Shown: in pieces, positions 1 through 11,560 of the stretch
Layout: the number at the start of each line of letters is the position of its first letter
Numbering within the stretch: position 1 is the stretch's first letter
Assembly (NCBI GenBank): GCA_035578905.1
Contig: JAQJVL010000415.1
Span: forward strand, 154,501-218,500
Length of the DNA stretch: 64,000 nt
Direction of reading: 5' to 3'
Source of the DNA: Stictocephala bisonia
Lineage: Eukaryota > Arthropoda > Insecta > Hemiptera > Membracidae
Notes under the pieces: model-generated
Seen by the model: only the letters and a program-made list of their open reading frames with translations
What the model was told of the DNA's origin: nothing
The model's database searches: none
Position numbers and translations under genes: made by a program

Positions 1-597
1 TACTGTATAGCATTGTTTCTTTCGTTCTCGATCTACTACACACTATTAGTTTTAGCTATACAGAAGTGAATATTAGGCACATCCTGTTAATGTTGTCATA
101 TTAAAATCGTTCTAGATGATACAGATACTTTCACAAATTTGTTTTTGATTTTTTTATATTTTTAATTTTCCAAATGCTCATAATTATAATACAATAATTT
201 TTAATAACAATGTATTTAAATTAAAATTAATTTTAAGCTATAAAAGAGATTATTCCTTCTTTCATTATTAAAATATTACACAAATACTAAAGCACTAAGC
301 TTATTGAATAATGAGGTATTAAAATTTCGGGTCTGATAAAACAAAGAAGAGGCTACTTTAATATCACATACAAATTTAAAGTGTAACACTAACTATTTAC
401 AGAATACTTAGCTAATTGTGTATATTTACATTATAGAACAAATTATAAAGAATAAAGAAATAAAAATAATTAATAATTATAATGCATTGTAAATATGGCC
501 AATATGACAACAGTTTCATGTTTCGACAGGCTCTTCTTGCTTTCCCCTCCCGATATTCTGTTTACAACTGTGCATCAATTTCTGGGGACGAGAGCGA
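1..597. other. AT-rich DNA, no gene seen
   Basis: No coding pattern, RNA gene or repeat boundary could be recognised. The only open frame (482-667, +) runs into the tandem repeat that follows and has no recognisable domain. Confidence 0.5.
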
Positions 598-975
598 GAG
601 CAGAATCATATTACTCTTCCTATTATTTGCTCCGTTAACAGCGTTCAGTAGCTACATTGAGAGCTGATGGCTGCAGCTCTATTTACTACGTTACAAAATT
701 AATAGAGTGAGACCAGTAATCGAGAGCGGAATCATATTACCCTTCCTATTATTTGCTCCGTTAACAGCGTTCAGTCACTATATTGAGAGCTGATGGCTGC
801 AGCTCTGTCGACTACGTTACAAAATTAATAGGGTATTACCAGTAATCGAGAGCGGAATCATATTACCCTTCCTATTATTTGTTCTGTTCACAGCGTTCAG
901 TCACTACATTGACAGCTGATGGCTGCAGCTCTGTCGACTACGTTACAAAATTAATAGGGTAAAACCAGTAATCCT
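598..975. repeat. 126-bp tandem repeat, three copies
   Basis: The same block recurs at a 126-bp spacing: the motif GGAATCATATTAC lies near 601 (as CAGAATC), 727 and 853, each followed by TTTGCTCCGTTAACAGCG (TTTGTTCTGTTCACAGCG in the last copy) and a CTGATGGCTGCAGCTCT stretch. A decayed partial copy continues to about 1040. No coding function is apparent. Confidence 0.85.
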
Positions 976-3089
976 ATTACCTGGTAATAGGGTGCGAAGA
1001 AGTAATCATATTATTTTTCCTATTACGTTAAATAACGCCCATCTCTATTAATTAGTTAAGGACACATAAGACAAAACCATATTATAATGTATAAAGTAGC
1101 AAAGCTTACTCTTGAGAAAAATGTATCCGGCTCGACACTAGCGCTCGTAGTGGTCATTTAGTAGACTTGTATTAATTAATTAAGCCTTACAACATCACTT
1201 TTGATATAAACATCAAAAACGTGTGCTACAAAACGCGTCATCTGTTTACTACCTCACCAATAGGTTCGCTAGCATAGCTTGGTTGTAAGTAAAACGGCTG
1301 AGCTTCGTTACTACAGTATATAGTACTGTATATATTATATCAGTAACGACTGTGGTAATACAGTACTCGTATTAGTTGTTTATAGGTTATACATAAAACG
1401 TTTTCATATTCAAAAGCATGTTTATTCTAAAAAAGAAAAAAAACTCAAATTAACAGAAAAAAACGAATACATTTTCACATAGACTATATGTCTGTGCGGA
1501 AACAGTCCAATTGTATCAGTAAAGAATTACTTTAAAAAAACGTTTCTTAATTAATATATAAAATTAATCCATAACTTGTTATGTAATTGAAAACTTAAGT
1601 GTACAAGATAAAAGCAACATTTGTATGGAAAAACTTACAAATTTAACAATAACATTCTTTGAAACTAAAATTTTCCAAAATTGTTACAGTCACCAGAACA
1701 TCCATTTAACTAGAAAAATAATTTAATAAAGTGGTTTTGCTGGTCTGTATGGTATATAATTTCTGTATTGTATTGTATTTATATGTATAAGACAGGCTCA
1801 CTACACATACAAATGGACGTTAGTGACTAAATGTTCTATTATTATGCATATTGAGATCTAACTAAAGCTTCGCAATTTCCCAACCAATTTCCAAAAGTCG
1901 GTCACTCACTCTCCACCGGAGACAGCAGCACCCCTGTCCTCGGCTTGTAATGTTTCGAGAGGTAAATTCAAATACAGCCTATGGGCAGCGTGAAAATAAT
2001 TATATTCTAGGAATCTGAAAGTTACTAATGGAATTTGAAATCTCAATAGACCATGGTTCCTAGTAGCGTAATTATGTTGTAATAAGGTAAAAACCATTAA
2101 TATTATTAAAATGTTTTATTAAAAATTTGTCTCATATTTATTACTGGAAAAATTGTAGAGTAGATTATAGGGATAACGTTGATTATTTGATATACCAACT
2201 GCACGTAAGCAAAATATCGTATGATTATACCTAAGTATTTGTATTGTTCCAGACGCTCAACTACCCTCAGCCGCAAGTAACAGGGCGTGAGTCACCACAG
2301 GAATGCATTTAGAGCACAAGATTCATTTATAATCCAGGAAGATTGGAATTTGGAACACATCAGATTTAAAAAATATTCCAAATTACAGAAAGAACAAAAG
2401 AACAATATGGAGTTGTTAATTAGATATAAATAACTAAATTCACTTTAATATGGTTTTTATAACTATAAAGAACGTTTGAGATTTTTCCAATTAAATGTTT
2501 ATGCTGTATACATGCACTGTTATGGTTTGTTTAATGTAGTAATGACAATTTTATTTTAAACCAGTTGTTTAATTGTAACACATTCCCTTCAAAATTTTAA
2601 TACAACCTTATGAATAACATATGTACACATCCTTACCACAATATATTACATTTAGCTTAGCATAACTTTACTTTCCCACCCTAATCCCTGCTGTGACACA
2701 AGCCCAGCAGAAATTATGCAAAATACAAAGCGGGTTAAATCCAAACATTTATAGTAACTATTTGACAAAGATAATTTCCATAAACATTACAACATATATG
2801 TATCGAAAGTAAATTCAGTCAAGTCATTTACAGTACATTAAGATATTCAGTTATATATATCTTAGATACTTGATACAAGACGCCAATACCATTGATTATA
2901 TAAACCTACAATAGATAAACCATCTAATAGGAATATTTGTGCCTGTAATTTTGTTAGTTAGTGAAGCCCACAACCACAGCTGGTTTAAACTGCATTACAT
3001 TTACATGGGACTACACTAGCGCTCCACAATGGACCACAAAAACAGCTGATATTTTGAGACTCCAAATTTAGCATTGGATGGGAAATCTA
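976..3089. other. AT-rich intergenic DNA, no gene seen
   Basis: Nothing convincing was found. The open frame at 1906-2097 (-) has no recognisable domain. A short piece around 2940-3100 resembles 51,330-51,470 (shared words such as AGAAATCTG/GGAAATCTA after TTGGATG), which suggests a shared decayed repeat. Confidence 0.4.
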
Positions 3090-3300
3090 TTTGTGTTTAA
3101 AATCGATGCCGATACCCAGTGGTGCGTATTTTAAGACTATGAATGATTACATGAGTGTGGATGACCTGTGTTGTAGTCAGGTAACTAACTCAGTTCGACT
3201 TTTCCTCAGAAAGGGCCATTTATCTAGCCTAGGCAACTAAGGGAGTTACAGCTTTATGTAGAATTCGAACCACGTGGTGTTGGTCATATTTTCACTGCAT
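3090..3300 (-). repeat. SINE-like dispersed repeat, copy 1
   Basis: The sequence matches copies at 27.3-27.6 kb and 39.3-39.6 kb over about 200 bp. On the minus strand it contains GTGGTTCGAATTCTAC, which fits the RNA polymerase III B-box consensus (GGTTCGANTCC) with an extra base. It then runs through words such as CATCCACACTCATGTAATC towards the 3' end. The 5' end is cut at the hAT-like element that begins at 3303. This is a nonautonomous, possibly tRNA-derived retroposon; no tRNA fold was tested. Confidence 0.6.
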
Positions 3301-3302
3301 TC

Positions 3303-3700
3303 TAGGGATGACCAACAGTAAGCGCATCAGTTGATTCAATTTAACTAATGTGAAAATTAACTGATGTGCAAGACCACCTGATGCAACACGAAATGGATAT
3401 TCTGATGCAACAGAACAGCAAGCCTGTTCTGCTCCTATTTGTATCAGACAACACAACAGTCGGTTGATTTCCTGTTGAAATATGACAACTGATGCGAGTC
3501 TTATATAAATCAGTTTGTTTTTGTCATTCAGTGAATACTCAAGACGACTTGCTAGATCGTTTGAACCGATGCGGTTAGTTTCAACAGTAACTGAATGCCT
3601 GACTTCCTGTTACTTTGCATCAGTTAATTTAAACTGATACGTGCTGGAAAATTGAACTGTTATATCAGTTAAGCAAAAGTAGCAGATTGGCACATCCCTA
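3303..3700. mobile_element. hAT-type nonautonomous element (MITE)
   Basis: The ends are TAGGGATGACC at 3303 and, on the other strand, TAGGGATGTGCC at 3700. These form short inverted termini of the TAGNGATG type known from hAT elements. The interior carries repeated ATCAGTT(G/A)ATT words near both ends, as expected of subterminal transposase-binding repeats. No open frame is present, and no clear 8-bp target duplication is visible, so the exact termini may be off by a base. Confidence 0.6.
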
Positions 3701-5160
3701 CTACAGCTGAAGTTGTGATCACTAATATACCTACGACTGAAGTCATGATCATAGGTCTATAAATCGTAATGATTACATGCCTACAGCTGAAGTTTTGATC
3801 ACTCATAGACCTACGATTGAAGTCATGATCATAGCCCCTTACTTTTTTCAAGGGTGAAGTCAAAAAAGCCCCTTACTTTTTTGATCTACATAAATGATAT
3901 ATCATCATCTCTACGGCACGGAAGACTTGTCCAATACGCTGATGATAGGACCATTGGTTTTAGTGAAAAATCTAAATCTGACTTGGAAATTCATACATTT
4001 ACGGAATTAAACGGACTAACGCACCATCTGACAAACATTAATTAAAGAACAAATACAACAAAAACAAATTTCATTAAATTCTGTCTACCTCCATCACATT
4101 CGGAGTATAGTACTAGAGTGATGGTAGACGAAACAGAGGTTGAAGAAGTCCAAGCGACCAAGTTTCTTGGTGTGTACTTGGACAGCTGTTTAACATGGAA
4201 TAATCATATTGATAGCATTTGCTCCAGAGTGACATCTGGAATTTATGCTATGAAAACACTATCTAAGTTCTGCTCAATTCAAGTAATGCTGACAGCATAT
4301 TATGGACTCATCTATCCTCACCTATCGTATGGAGTGGTGCTCTGGGGCAGTTGTACAAACAACGAATTTACAAGATTGTTCAGGTTACAAAAAAAGGTAA
4401 TAAGAATAATCTGTAAATTAAAAATGAGAGAATCATGCAAAACCGCATTCAAAACATTACAACTGTTGACCCTGCCTTGCATATACATACTAGAAACCGC
4501 CTACTATTGCCGGTCAATATGTGTTCTCACACGAGGCACAAACATACATGCTCATGCAACTAGAGGTAGGGAAAACTTCCGAACTGGGCAACACAGAACA
4601 CAGGTTGGTGTACATTTAATCAACAGTTAACTTTCCAAATATAAAAGCCTCAATTTGCTCAAGGCGTTTAAGGCAAGTTTAAAAAGGGTTCTGATATCTT
4701 GATGATAATGAATAAATATATTTTTTCGTACATAGTCCTTTTACAGTGTAGGAGAGTTTTTAGCACATAACTGGGAGACCAATGATTTGGCCTGACTGAC
4801 ACCGGTAATGAAACTGCTGCAAGCTTTATGTATGGAAGAGCAATGAATGAATGTGACACTTTTGTATGTATGAATGTGAAAATTGTAGAATGATTGTGTA
4901 AATATAGATTTTTTTAAAGAGTGACGATTGCGATACATGTATATTGTACTTGTCAATGCAATAAATAAATAAATAAAATAAATAGGTCTATAAATCGTGA
5001 TGATTTAGATGCCTACAGCTGAAGTTGTGATCACTCATAGACCTACGATTGAAGTCATGATCATAGAAGATGATCTGCATGATTTGCATAATCATCATAA
5101 ATCGTGATGATTTGCATGCCTACAGCTGAAGTGTTGATCACTTATATGCTTACGGTTGTG
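3700..5160. repeat. ~80-bp tandem repeat interrupted by a LINE
   Basis: Units containing CCTACAGCTGAAGTTGTGAT, ATAGACCTACGATTGAAG and TCATGATCAT occur at 3700-3750 (partial), 3751-3836, 4983-5066 and about 5067-5160. A truncated LINE at 3867-4983 splits the array between the second and third unit. Confidence 0.8.
3867..4983 (+). pseudogene. 5'-truncated LINE, reverse transcriptase C-terminal part
   Basis: Translation from about 3870 gives the end of a Jockey/CR1-like reverse transcriptase: LIYINDISSS, then the catalytic block QYADD. A stop follows at 4043-4045, then an open 170-codon frame (4118-4630) with the thumb/connection motifs KFLGVYLDSCLTWNNHI, LSYGVVLWGSC and RLQKKVIRII. The copy ends in an (AATAAATA)n tail at about 4955-4983. 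The palm upstream of the YADD block and the endonuclease are missing, so it is dead on arrival. It belongs to the same family as the longer copy at 45.75-48.86 kb. Confidence 0.9.
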
Positions 5161-5289
5161 CCTATTTCAATCATTTCTAAACCTACGTTAAATAATATAA
5201 ATAGTAATAACTTATTAGTTGTCACTGTTTATATTTAATAATAATGGTTTTAATATTGAAATGTTATTTAATAATAATAATGTTTATTG

Positions 5290-6110
5290 CGTCAAACCTC
5301 AAATGAGGTATTACAATATATAATGTGAAGTAATATAATAACATTTGAGTTAAAAATGATTATAAATTACAGTTGAACTTTTAAAAAAATCTTCAATTTT
5401 GTATAAACACTCTTCTAATAAATAGTTGCATATAATTTTTTTTAATTGCTACGTTTCTAGATTTCTTAATTTATGAGGTGATTTATTATAAAATTTAGCC
5501 ATAAATTCATGATTTTTTTGTGTTGTTAAGTACAGTATTTACATTGTTTAATTTTCAGTTGATTCGAATAAATCTTGTGTCGTACTTATGTATATTTTTG
5601 TTCTGAGGAAATTTATGTAAGTTGTTTTTGGTGTATAATAAGCTTTTGTAAATGAATAGTGAAGGAATAGTTTTTATATTTAGTTTTTTTAATAGAGGTC
5701 TGCGTGGGGTTTTAAAAGGTGCTCCATAAATTAGTTGAATTGATCTTTTTTGAATTTTAAATAATTTAATTGAATTTGAAGACTAGCCCCATAATACTAC
5801 TCCATAACTCAATATGCTATGAATATGTGCATGAATTTGTATTAGTACATCTTCACTTACATTGTACTTTAGTCTTCTTAAACAGTAGATACCTTTGTTC
5901 AAATTTTTTTCGTATAATCCACATGATTTTTCCAAGATATCTTATAATCAAGGATAATTCCCAAAAATGTTATTGGATTGATTTTAAGGTCCAGTCTCAA
6001 TTTATTTGAGTAAGTAACATTTATATCATGTATTTTGTTTAAATTGAGAATTAATTTATTAGCATTGCACCAATTGATAAATTTCTTTAAATATAGGATT
6101 GTAAACATGC
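5290..6110 (-). pseudogene. LINE reverse transcriptase relic
   Basis: On the minus strand 6108-5899 reads as an RT fragment with ILNLNKIHDINVTYS, ITFLGIILDYKISWKNHV. Further on, near 5795-5815, SYGVVLWG is recognisable. These are C-terminal RT blocks of a Jockey/CR1-like LINE. The 3' end lies near 5290 and abuts an (ATT)n run. Stops and frameshifts are numerous. Confidence 0.8.
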
Positions 6111-6565
6111 ATTAAATGTTAGTCTGAATTCATGTAAAATTAACTGCTTGAACCCTGTTAAATTAATTCAACAGTTGTAAATATTAAACTTAACGTGTAC
6201 ATATTTACAAGTAAAATCTGTACACAAAATATTATTTGATAATATTTTAAGTGACTATAATGATAGTTAAGGTGAAAAACTGGTATACAAAGGGAGTGGT
6301 CAAGATTAACGTGGACGTTTAGGATAACCAGAAGTCATGTGAAGGTCAAGTGATGGGTCAACATTCCCTTGGCGAACTTAATAGCAAAACTATGTTTACT
6401 ATATCTGAAGATATGCCTGAGAATTGTTGATATGAAAATTATTAATTGTGATCAAAGTTGTTCCTGGGATTTGTATTCCTGGGCTTTTCCTAACTAACAA
6501 CTGGTCAGCAGCCCTTCCTCGACAACAATGATGGGTTGTGATATTGTGCTGTTTTACTGCTCTGT
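6111..6565. other. no gene seen
   Basis: AT-rich sequence without a recognised feature. Confidence 0.4.
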
Positions 6566-6645
6566 GGGATTATATTGTTCATCGATCATCGCTAAATGGA
6601 CATGGACACCCGTTTTTTTTGCAGTATTCAAAGGACAGTATAGGC
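6566..6645 (+). repeat. isolated monomer of the 90-bp satellite
   Basis: One diverged unit (TTCATCGATCATCGCTAAAT, GGACATGGACACCCG, GCAGTATTC) sits about 600 bp upstream of the main array, separated from it by the minisatellite and unrelated DNA. Confidence 0.8.
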
Positions 6646-6779
6646 ACATAACTGCTACCTTGACACACTGCTACCTGTTGTGTCTTCTTTTTTGCGTGTT
6701 TGTAACTGATTTTTCATTTTATCAAAGTGACCATACGTACACGCATGCACGCATATACGATTAGTATTAATCCGTTAGC

Positions 6780-6912
6780 TTACCACTGTACGTGTATGGG
6801 TGGGAAGGTGGGTCAATACCACTATACGTGTATGGGTGGGTGGGTCAATACGACTGTACGTGTATGGGTGGGTGGGTCAATACCACTGTACGTGTATGGG
6901 TGGGGTCAGGGT
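6780..6912 (-). repeat. GC-rich minisatellite, short array
   Basis: About four units of 30-36 bp read TGTACGTGTATGGGTGGG / TGGGTCAATACCAC. This is the reverse complement of the dispersed minisatellite whose largest array lies at 32,150-32,915. Confidence 0.85.
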
Positions 6913-7218
6913 TAAGATGTTGTGTACGGAGGAGATATAAGAATAAAGCTTGTGTATAATGCTGAAAGTTTCAGAAACTGTTATGTTGAAATTAGCTTCC
7001 AACATGTTAAATTTTTCGATATTAGTAAACTCCATATTTACGTAACAACCCCCCCGCCTACCATACACTGTAGCTAGATACAACAATGAGATGTAGGTAG
7101 ATAGGCAGAGAAGAAGGGAGGAACACCAGGAGGCTGTACCAAGTTATCAGGATGGTGCCGGTAGGATGGTCATGGGTCTGTGTTTTCAGCTGTACAAAAC
7201 AGCTAGTCAATGGTTTAG

Positions 7219-9143
7219 ACTCGAACACACTGTTTATCGTTCATCGATCATTGCTAAATGGACATGGACACCCGTCCATTTTGCAGTATTCTTAGTACAG
7301 TATAAGATACTCGACCACACTGTTTATTGTTCATCGATCATCGCTAAATGGACATGGACACCCATCCTTTTTGCAGTATTCTAAGTACAGTATAAGATAC
7401 TCGACCACACTGTTTATTGTTCATCGATCATCGCTAAATGAACATGGACACCCGTCCTTTTTGCAGTATTCTAAGTACAGTATAAGATACTCGACCACAC
7501 TGTTTATTGTTCATCGATCATCGCTATAAATGAACATGGACACCCGTACTTTTTGCAGTATTCTTAGTACAGTATAAGATACTCGACCACACTGTTTATT
7601 GTTCATCGATCATCGCTAAATGGACATGGACACCCGTCCTTTTTGCAGTATTCTAAGTACAGTATAAGATTCTTGACCACACTGTTTATTGTTCATCGAT
7701 CATCGCTATAAATGAACATGGACACCCGTACTTTTTGCAGTATTCTAAGTACAGTATAAGATACTCGACCACACTGTTTATTGTTCATTGATCATCGCTA
7801 AATGGACATGGACACCCGTCCTTTTTGAAGTATTCTAAGTACAGTATAATATACTCGACCACACTGTTTATTGTTCATCGATCATCGCTAAATGAACATG
7901 GACACCCGTCCTTTTTGCAGTATTCTAAGTACAGTATAAGATACTCGACCACACTGTTTATTGTTCATCGATCATCGCTAAATGAACATGGACACCCGTC
8001 CTTTTTGCAGTATTCTAAGTACAGTATAAGATACTCGACCACACTGTTTATTGTTCATCGATCATCGCTATAAATGAACATGGACACCCGTACTTTTTGC
8101 AGTATTCTTAGTACAGTATAAGATACTCGACCACACTGTTTATTGTTCATCGATCATCGCTAAATGGACATGGACACCCGTACTTTTTGCAGTATTCTAA
8201 GTACAGTATAAGATACTCGACCACACTGTTTATTGTTCATCGATCATCGCTATAAATGAACATGGACACCCGTACTTTTTGCAGTATTCTAAGTACAGTA
8301 TAAGATACTCGACCACACTGTTTATTGTTCATCGATCATCGCTAAATGGACATGGACACCCGTCCTTTTTGAAGTATTCTAAGTACAGTATAATATACTC
8401 GACCACACTGTTTATTGTTCATCGATCATCGCTAAATGAACATGGACACCCGTCCTTTTTGCAGTATTCTAAGTACAGTATAAGATACTCGACCACACTG
8501 TTTATTGTTCATCGATCATCGCTATAAATGAACATGGACACCCGTACTTTTTGCAGTATTCTAAGTACAGTATAAGATACTCGACCACACTGTTTATTGT
8601 TCATCGATCATCGCTAAATGGACATGGACACCCGTCCTTTTTGCAGTATTCTATGTACAGTATAATATACTCGACCACACTGTTTATTGTTCATCGATCA
8701 TCGCTAAATGAACATGGACACCCGTCCTTTTTGCAGTATTCTAAGTACAGTATAAGATACTCGACCACACTGTTTATTGTTCATCGATCATCGCTAAATG
8801 GACATGGACACCCGTCCTTTTTGAAGTATTCTAAGTACAGTATAATATACTCGACCACACTGTTTATTGTTCATCGATCATCGCTAAATGGACATGGACA
8901 CCCGTCCTTTTTGCAGTATTCTAAGTACAGTATAAGATTCTTGACCACACTGTTTATTGTTCATCGATCATCGCTATAAATGAACATGGACACCCGTACT
9001 TTTTGCAGTATTCTAAGTACAGTATAAGATACTCGACCACACTGTTTATTGTTCATCGATCATCGCTAAATGGACATGGACACCCGTCCTTTTTACAGTA
9101 TTCTAAGTACAGTATAAGATACTCGACCACACTGTTTATTGTT
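7219..9143. repeat. 90-bp satellite array, about 21 copies
   Basis: A 90-bp unit (ACCACACTGTTTATTGTTC, ATCGATCATCGCTAAATG, GACATGGACACCCGTCC, GCAGTATTCTAAGTACAG) is repeated head to tail. Variants with GCTATAAATGAAC are 92 bp long and almost always carry CGTACTTTTTG. Other variant marks are GAAGTATTC with ATAATATACTC, and AGATTCTTGAC. Because 90 is divisible by 3, long open frames with a 30-residue repeat appear on the + strand. They break wherever the 92-bp variant occurs, so they are not regarded as genes. Confidence 0.95.
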
Positions 9144-9714
9144 TTGTTCTCATTGAAACTTGGATTGTTACCAACTTACATAATGACTTGTTTATAATCT
9201 TGACATAATGTTCTGCAAGTTAATAACAAAATAAATACTGTCATGTAGGAATGCACGAAACCAGTTAAAAGTTCATATCTTAAATCCTTTCTGCATCGTT
9301 TTCTGTTGCTGGTGAAACAGAAATGTCCTACATGAAATGTCATAAAGCAGTGCTAAATACTTAGGAGCAATAATTAAAAAAATATTTTAAAATAGTGACT
9401 TGCCTTCTTCTAAATTACGAAAACTGTGTGAATAGGCACACTTAATCAAATTAAATTCAAATGGAAAAAATTAAAGATTCATATTAAACGTGCATCATAT
9501 TTTTATGTAAACTAAATTTACCAAATAAAAATCTTTTTTCTCTTTTCTTTAGGAATCACAAACATTCAAACAATCCTGAAGATGAATTTGAGTATACCTA
9601 AAATCACACTTGCAAATATGTTACAACATACTCTTGTATACGGGTTCACACAAATTAATTAGTGTGCTTCAATGTTAACGAATTTATAAATTAAAATAAA
9701 GCCAGATTTATTCG
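9144..9714. other. no exon recognised; likely upstream intron or flank
   Basis: The missing 5' exon of the CBM39 gene (signal peptide and first strand of the domain) was searched for here and upstream but was not recognised. Confidence 0.35.
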
Positions 9715-9790
9715 TATATGAGACGCCGACACAGCTGTAGGAGGAATGTTTACATGAGTGTGGATGATCTGTGTAGTATACTAACTATCT
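9715..9790 (-). repeat. SINE-like repeat, 3' fragment
   Basis: The minus strand reads CATCCACACTCATGTAAAC and ends GGCGTCTCATATACG, matching the 3' portion of the copies at 3.1 kb and 27.3 kb. The 5' part with the B-box-like motif is absent. Confidence 0.6.
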
Positions 9791-9866
9791 TCAATAGTTA
9801 TGAAAGTATTGTATTTATCAATGTCTAACAGTAGAGCGTACTAATAAAATAAAACCTTTTTTACAG

Positions 9867-10097
9867 ATTTTCCTGGATGTCAGCAGTTTGCATTCCATGG
9901 TAAAATTAATAGCCCTTTTACAGAAGTCAATGAGCTTGGTTCAATATTCCAAGAAATTCTTAGACCCCAAGATGGTTTTTGGATCATGCAGGACTTTAAG
10001 CTTATTCTCAATCCTGGAGATATTATTCATTATTGGACAAACGTTGTGAAGGATGGTGTTGCTTATCCAAAGCACAATCAGACTTGGAATGTACCAG
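9867..10097 (+). CDS. CBM39 (beta-1,3-glucan recognition) domain exon
   Basis: The acceptor TTTTTTACAG precedes 9867 and the donor G|GTAAAA follows 10097. The exon starts with two bases completing a codon and ends in phase 1. It encodes 76 full codons typical of the N-terminal domain of insect beta-GRP/GNBP: QQFAFHGKIN, GFWIMQDFKLILNPGD, IIHYWTNVVKDGVAYP, NQTWNVP. The W-containing 'HYWT..VKDG' and 'QTW.V' blocks are the family hallmark and form the glucan-binding beta sandwich. The first strand and signal peptide must come from an upstream exon that was not identified. No stops or frameshifts are present. Confidence 0.92.
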
Positions 10098-10394
10098 GTA
10101 AAATAAACTATATTTGATGATTATTTTTAATTTTTTAAATCACAAAAGCTATTGAAAGTTGAGTTATCATTCTCAAGTAATTGTTTATGTTAATTAAAAT
10201 ATACTAGCAAAATTGATGCAACAAGCTATGTTAACACATACTGTACAAACGTTATCCTATATTTAAATTTCCAACGTCATTTAAATATAGTGGAAATGTT
10301 TTCACTAGTTACAGCCACCAGTAAATCACCCAGTGATGTACTATGTCTTCATAGTTAGTTGCTGTTCACATCAATATTTTCTTAAGTTCTTCTG

Positions 10395-10915
10395 ACTTAG
10401 TTTTGCCATCTTGTCTTAGGTTTCACCTCTCAATGTCTTGCCATCTTGCCTTAGATCTCATCTCTCAATGTCTTGCCATCTTGTCTTAGGTCTCACCTCT
10501 CAATGTCTTGCCATATTGTCTTAGGTCTCACCTCTCAATGTCTTGCCATCTTGTCTTAGGTCTCACCTCTCAATGTCTTGTCATCTTGTCTTAGGTCTCG
10601 TCTTGCCATCTTGTCTTAAGTCTCATCTCTCAATGTCTTGTCATCTTGTCTTAGGTCTCGTCTTGCCATCTTGTCTTAAGTCTCATCTCTCAATGTCTTG
10701 TCATCTTGTCTTAGGTCTCACCTCTCAATGTCTTGCAATTTTGTTTTAGGTCTCACCTCTCTATGTCTTGCCACCTTGTCTTAGGTCTCACCTCTCAATG
10801 TCTTGCCATCTTGTCTTAGGTGTCACCTCTCAATGTCTTGTATTAGGTGTCACCTCTCAATGTCTTGCAATCTTGTCTTAGGTCTCACCTCTCAATGTCC
10901 TGTCATCTTTTTGAT
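10395..10915. repeat. 35-bp tandem repeat, ~14 copies
   Basis: The unit combines GCCATCTTGTCTTAGGTCTC and ACCTCTCAATGTCTT, repeated with small indels and some shortened units, inside the first visible intron. The open frame at 10,543-10,749 is a by-product of the array. Confidence 0.93.
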
Positions 10916-11560
10916 AGTTAGTTTCCATTAATAAGTGGCCCAAAATATTGTAACTTTTTACACTATTAACCCATTCAAACTTGTTACTCCCACTGAAACT
11001 AGAAAAGAATACGTTTTCTATCACACGCATCTTCTATGATGTCACACAGGTGAAGTGGCAGATGGGTGGAACATCAAACAGCAAATCCTTTTATCCTTAT
11101 ACTGTATATATGATACACAAATGAAGCCGTTTTTTGTCAACACAACTCCTCCCTTATTTTTTGACCAATTTAAACGGTTTTTAGGTGTCAAACAATTTTT
11201 CCCTGTTTGTAGTTTTGCAATGTAGTTTTAATTCTTCGATATTTTCACCCTGAAGGGCACGGGAAGCCCTTAATGTATGTTTCTGGCCAGAAGAATAACA
11301 CGAAAAGAGAACAGTTCCAAAGTAAACTTAAAAAACCTGTTCTAAATCCTGTGGTTACAATTCAAGCCGATTAGTGGTAAATAGTGTACTTACAAGTTAA
11401 CTGAAAGTTTCTGTTATTGGTAGATTTAGTTTCCAGCATAATAGAATAATCAAACAGCTGATTTGCCCCTATGACGTCACAGTTTACTGCACAACCTCGC
11501 CTGATACCAAACATATTCTATTGACTCTGTTCTAGTTAGCATGGTTATCATACACTACTA

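Noticed and set aside
3280..3300. Possible tRNA gene at the GGTTCGAATTCT motif
   Set aside because: The same motif lies in a dispersed repeat with several copies, and no acceptor stem or anticodon arm could be paired by eye.
7825..9197. Open frames with a 30-residue repeat (QYSKYSIRYSTTLFIVHRSS type)
   Set aside because: They arise because the satellite unit is 90 bp. Every 92-bp variant ends the frame, and there is no start or splice context.
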